NCBI GenBank assembly: GCA_013695925.1 | Contig: JACCZO010000354.1 | Location: forward strand, 1 to 7,070 | Source: Chthoniobacterales bacterium | Lineage (GTDB): Bacteria; Verrucomicrobiota; Verrucomicrobiia; Chthoniobacterales; UBA10450 | Reading direction: 5' to 3' | Length of the DNA: 7,070 nt | Shown here: in pieces, positions 5,028-7,070 of the stretch | Numbering within the stretch: the first letter of the stretch is position 1 | Layout of the letters: every line of letters starts with the position of its first letter | Notes under the pieces: generated by a model | Database searches by the model: none | Seen by the model: only the letters and a program-made list of their open reading frames with translations | Told to the model about the DNA's origin: nothing | Program-made: the position numbers and the translations under genes

Positions 5028-6344
5028 GTGAAAACGCCACTCGAGCCTGCCGTCGAAGGTCAACTCATCCGCGCGCTTGGGGTTCCGAGCCTGGCGGCGA
5101 ACATCGTCAACTCGACCGTCGGGGCGGGCATCTTTGTGCTGCCCGCGCTGGTTGCGGCTCAATTGGGCGCGGGCGCACCGCTGGCTTTTCTGGCCTGCGC
5201 CGCGGCCATGGTGATTTTCGTCACCTCCTTCGCGATCGCGGGAAGTCGCGTCTCAGCAACCGGCGGACTCTACGCCTACGTCGAAACCGCTTTCGGCCGC
5301 TACATCGGGTTCATCGCGGGCGTGCTTTATTTTCTCACCGCCATTCTCGCCTCTTCCGGGATCGTCGCGCTCGTGGCGGACACGATCGGGGCGCTGGCGC
5401 CGATTTTTGCCCACGGCGTGATGCATTTCCTTGTCGTCCTGCTTGTCTTTGGGCTTCTCGCCTGGGTTAACATTCGCGGCATCCAATCAGGCGCGCGCGC
5501 GGTCTGGATTGTGACCGTCGCCAAGCTCCTCCCGCTCTTCGTCTTTATCGCGGTGGGGATCTTCTTTGTCCGCGGGTCCGATGCCCTAACGATTGAATGG
5601 CCGGGAGCGCCTTCGCTCGGTCGCGGCATTCTCCTGCTCCTTTTTGCCTTTGTCGGAATCGAAGTCGCGCTCATGCCGAGCGGCGAAGTGAAAGATCCCG
5701 CGCGCACCGTGCCGCGCGCGATCTACCTCGCACTCGGCCTAACGACGGTGCTTTACCTCCTCATTCAAGTGGTCGCGCAAGGCATTCTCGGGGACACTCT
5801 GGGGAAGTATCCCACCGCGCCGCTGGCGCAGGCCGCTTCTCATTTTCTCGGTGAGCCCGGCCGCAAACTGATGCTCACCGGCGCAAGCATTTCCGCCTTT
5901 GGCTTTCTCGTAAGTGACGTTCTGAGCTCGCCGCGCGTGCTCTTCGCTTTTGGGCGCGACCGATTTTTGCCAAAAGCGTTTGCTCATGTGCACCCGCGTT
6001 TCCGCACCCCGGACATCGCGATTCTCAGTTATTGCGCGATCGCGGCCGTCCTGTCCCTCAGCTCGACCTTTCAGCATCTCGCCATCCTTTCCAACATCGC
6101 GGTCCTCGTACTCTATTTTCTCTCCTGCGGCGCGGCCATCCAACTGATGAGGCGCGACCCGCCTGCCGGCGCCCGGCCGTTTCATTTCCCCGGCGCCTGG
6201 ATCTTTCCCGTCCTCGGCATCGCAATCAGCCTGGTCATCCTGGCCCAAGCGACGCGCGAGGAACTTGGGGTCACCGGACTCGTGCTCGTCATCGCTTCGG
6301 TCCTGTTCGTGATTCAGCGAGCAGTGCGCCAACGAAAAAGGTAA
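5028..6344 (+). CDS. APC-superfamily amino-acid permease
   Basis: This 438-residue inner-membrane protein is predicted to move amino acids or related amines, probably by cation symport or exchange. I count about 12 hydrophobic segments, near residues 20-45, 50-72, 92-118, 132-150, 160-182, 198-218, 230-255, 279-300, 328-347, 350-373, 388-407 and 414-431. Family motifs are the broken first helix NSTVGAGIFVLPA (28-40), SATGGLYAYVETAFGRYIG (76-94), the sixth-helix FAFVGIEVALMPSGEVKDPARTVPRAI region (206-232) and FGRDRFLPKAFAHVHPRFRTP (308-328). It ends with a basic tail, RAVRQRKR. I chose GTG at 5028 because it gives the usual short N-terminus; the frame is open further back to a TTG at 4992, which would add 12 basic residues and place the upstream hairpin inside the gene. 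No strong Shine-Dalgarno precedes either. Substrate cannot be assigned. The gene is intact, unlike its left neighbours. Confidence 0.9.
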   Translation: MKTPLEPAVEGQLIRALGVPSLAANIVNSTVGAGIFVLPALVAAQLGAGAPLAFLACAAAMVIFVTSFAIAGSRVSATGGLYAYVETAFGRYIGFIAGVLYFLTAILASSGIVALVADTIGALAPIFAHGVMHFLVVLLVFGLLAWVNIRGIQSGARAVWIVTVAKLLPLFVFIAVGIFFVRGSDALTIEWPGAPSLGRGILLLLFAFVGIEVALMPSGEVKDPARTVPRAIYLALGLTTVLYLLIQVVAQGILGDTLGKYPTAPLAQAASHFLGEPGRKLMLTGASISAFGFLVSDVLSSPRVLFAFGRDRFLPKAFAHVHPRFRTPDIAILSYCAIAAVLSLSSTFQHLAILSNIAVLVLYFLSCGAAIQLMRRDPPAGARPFHFPGAWIFPVLGIAISLVILAQATREELGVTGLVLVIASVLFVIQRAVRQRKR

Positions 6345-6377
6345 GCCGGCAGCGCCTACCATATCTTGTGCCGGCTT
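6343..6377. terminator. Terminator-like hairpin at the end of the transporter gene
   Basis: AAGCCGGCA (6343-6351) and TGCCGGCTT (6369-6377) form a perfect 9-bp stem with a 17-base loop. The left arm begins within the TAA stop codon of the transporter. No T-run follows on the plus strand. On the minus strand the hairpin is followed by ACCTTTTTCG, so it resembles an intrinsic terminator better in that direction and may block antisense transcription while also stabilising the transporter mRNA end. Confidence 0.5.
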
Positions 6378-6411
6378 CCGCCCGTGCCCCTGCAAATAGC
6401 GTTTATTTTGC

Positions 6412-6440
6412 TTGTCAGCCTTTGGCGCTGGCTGTATGCA
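6412..6440 (+). promoter_or_regulatory. Candidate promoter for smc
   Basis: TTGTCA (6412-6417) is separated by 17 bases from TATGCA (6435-6440). It lies after an AT-rich run (AAATAGCGTTTATTTTG, from 6394) that could act as an upstream element. The -35 box matches consensus at five of six positions and the -10 box at three, so this is moderate support. It sits between the terminator-like hairpin and the smc ribosome binding site, consistent with smc being its own transcription unit. Confidence 0.4.
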
Positions 6441-6456
6441 CCCCGGAGATTCCATA

Positions 6457-7070
6457 ATGCATCTCCAATCGCTCGAGCTCTTCGGCTTCAAATCTTTCGC
6501 CGACAAAACCGTCTTCAATTTCCACGAGGGCGTCACCGCCATTGTCGGGCCTAACGGCTGCGGCAAATCCAATGTCCTCGACGCCGTTCGCTGGGTGCTC
6601 GGCGAGCAATCGGCCAAGGCGCTGCGTGGCGGCGAAATGGCCGACGTCATTTTCAGCGGGACCGATTCACGCAAGCCGGTCGGTTACGCCGAGGTCTCCC
6701 TCACCTTCAGTGATTGCGCGCAGGAGCTTGGGGTCGACTGGCACGACGTGCGCGTCACCCGGCGAGTCTATCGCGATGGGAATTCCGAATATTTGCTCAA
6801 CAAAAATGTCTGCCGGCTGAAAGACATCCAGGCGCTCTTCGCCGACACCGGGATCGGGCGCAGCGCCTATTCCATGATGGAGCAGGGCCGGATCGATCAG
6901 ATCCTGAGTTCGCGTCCGGAAGATCGGCGCGCGGTCTTCGAAGAAGCGGCCGGGATCACGAAATACAAAGGACAAAAGAAGGAAGCGCTGCGCAAACTTG
7001 AAGCGACCGAGGCGAATCTTTTGCGGCTCGGCGACATCATCAAGGAAGTGAAACGCCAGATCGGCTCGCT
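6457..7070 (+). CDS. smc: SMC chromosome segregation ATPase, N-terminal part
   Basis: The protein begins MHLQSLELFGFKSFADKTVF and is the N-terminal head half of SMC, the ATPase that compacts and separates chromosomes with ScpA and ScpB. About 204 codons are in the window out of a usual 1150-1250. Key residues are the Walker A loop GPNGCGKSN (31-39), the arginine finger R57 in KALRGGEMADVIFSG, and the Q-loop glutamine Q143 in YSMMEQGRIDQIL. The transition RPEDRRAVFEEAAGITKYKG (153-172) leads into the start of the coiled coil at about 173 with heptad-like KKEALRKLEATEANLLRL. GGAG at 6445-6448, eight bases before the ATG, is a good Shine-Dalgarno and fixes the start. The 112-base gap from the transporter, with a hairpin and a candidate promoter, argues for separate transcription. 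The Walker B and signature motifs lie beyond the window. Nothing looks unusual. Confidence 0.95.
   Translation, partial: MHLQSLELFGFKSFADKTVFNFHEGVTAIVGPNGCGKSNVLDAVRWVLGEQSAKALRGGEMADVIFSGTDSRKPVGYAEVSLTFSDCAQELGVDWHDVRVTRRVYRDGNSEYLLNKNVCRLKDIQALFADTGIGRSAYSMMEQGRIDQILSSRPEDRRAVFEEAAGITKYKGQKKEALRKLEATEANLLRLGDIIKEVKRQIGS

Noticed and set aside
4612..5031. Plus-strand open frame of 139 codons
   Set aside because: It is antisense to the NTF2-like remnant and runs over the transporter start region; the product has no coherent domain.
5739..6674. Minus-strand open frame of 311 codons
   Set aside because: It spans the reverse of the permease end, the intergenic hairpin and the start of smc, all well-supported on the plus strand. 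A long shadow frame is expected at this GC content.

Overview
The window is GC-rich bacterial DNA and looks like a chromosome fragment from the Verrucomicrobiota, possibly a soil Chthoniobacterales-like lineage. The main clue is the secreted protein at 2485-4450. It ends in two tandem copies of a domain with the motifs NISTR, LRAIGPSL, ADPxFEL, NDNWK, EIEATGL and YTAIxRG, which I associate with surface proteins of that phylum. This assignment comes from recalled family knowledge, not a database search.

Layout from left to right: (1) a minus-strand M20-family metallodipeptidase that runs off the left edge (1-1268); (2) a divergent intergenic region carrying a repeat module and a candidate promoter/operator; (3) a compact VapBC-type toxin-antitoxin operon (1427-2106) with a 4-base ATGA overlap; (4) a repeat-rich stretch (2107-2367) holding a second, truncated copy of the toxin-antitoxin promoter plus the first codons of a VapB gene, followed by a third partial repeat copy; (5) a secreted beta-propeller-like protein with two C-terminal domain repeats, split by a frameshift near 3874; (6) the decayed remains of a minus-strand, signal-peptide-bearing NTF2/SnoaL-like gene (4540-4880); (7) an intact APC-superfamily amino-acid transporter (5028-6344) with hairpins just before its start; (8) the N-terminal third of the head region of an SMC chromosome-condensation ATPase (6457 onward), running off the right edge.

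The genes do not form one pathway. The dipeptidase and the transporter would both suit peptide or amino-acid use but are not in one operon. SMC is core genome. The stretch from 1272 to about 4900 is the fluid part: a toxin-antitoxin cassette flanked by about 197-bp direct repeats, a relic of a second antitoxin, and several frameshifted genes. I see no clear new defence system. The most informative signal is the repeat structure around vapBC, which suggests gain, duplication or excision of toxin-antitoxin cassettes at short modular repeats that abut gene ends.
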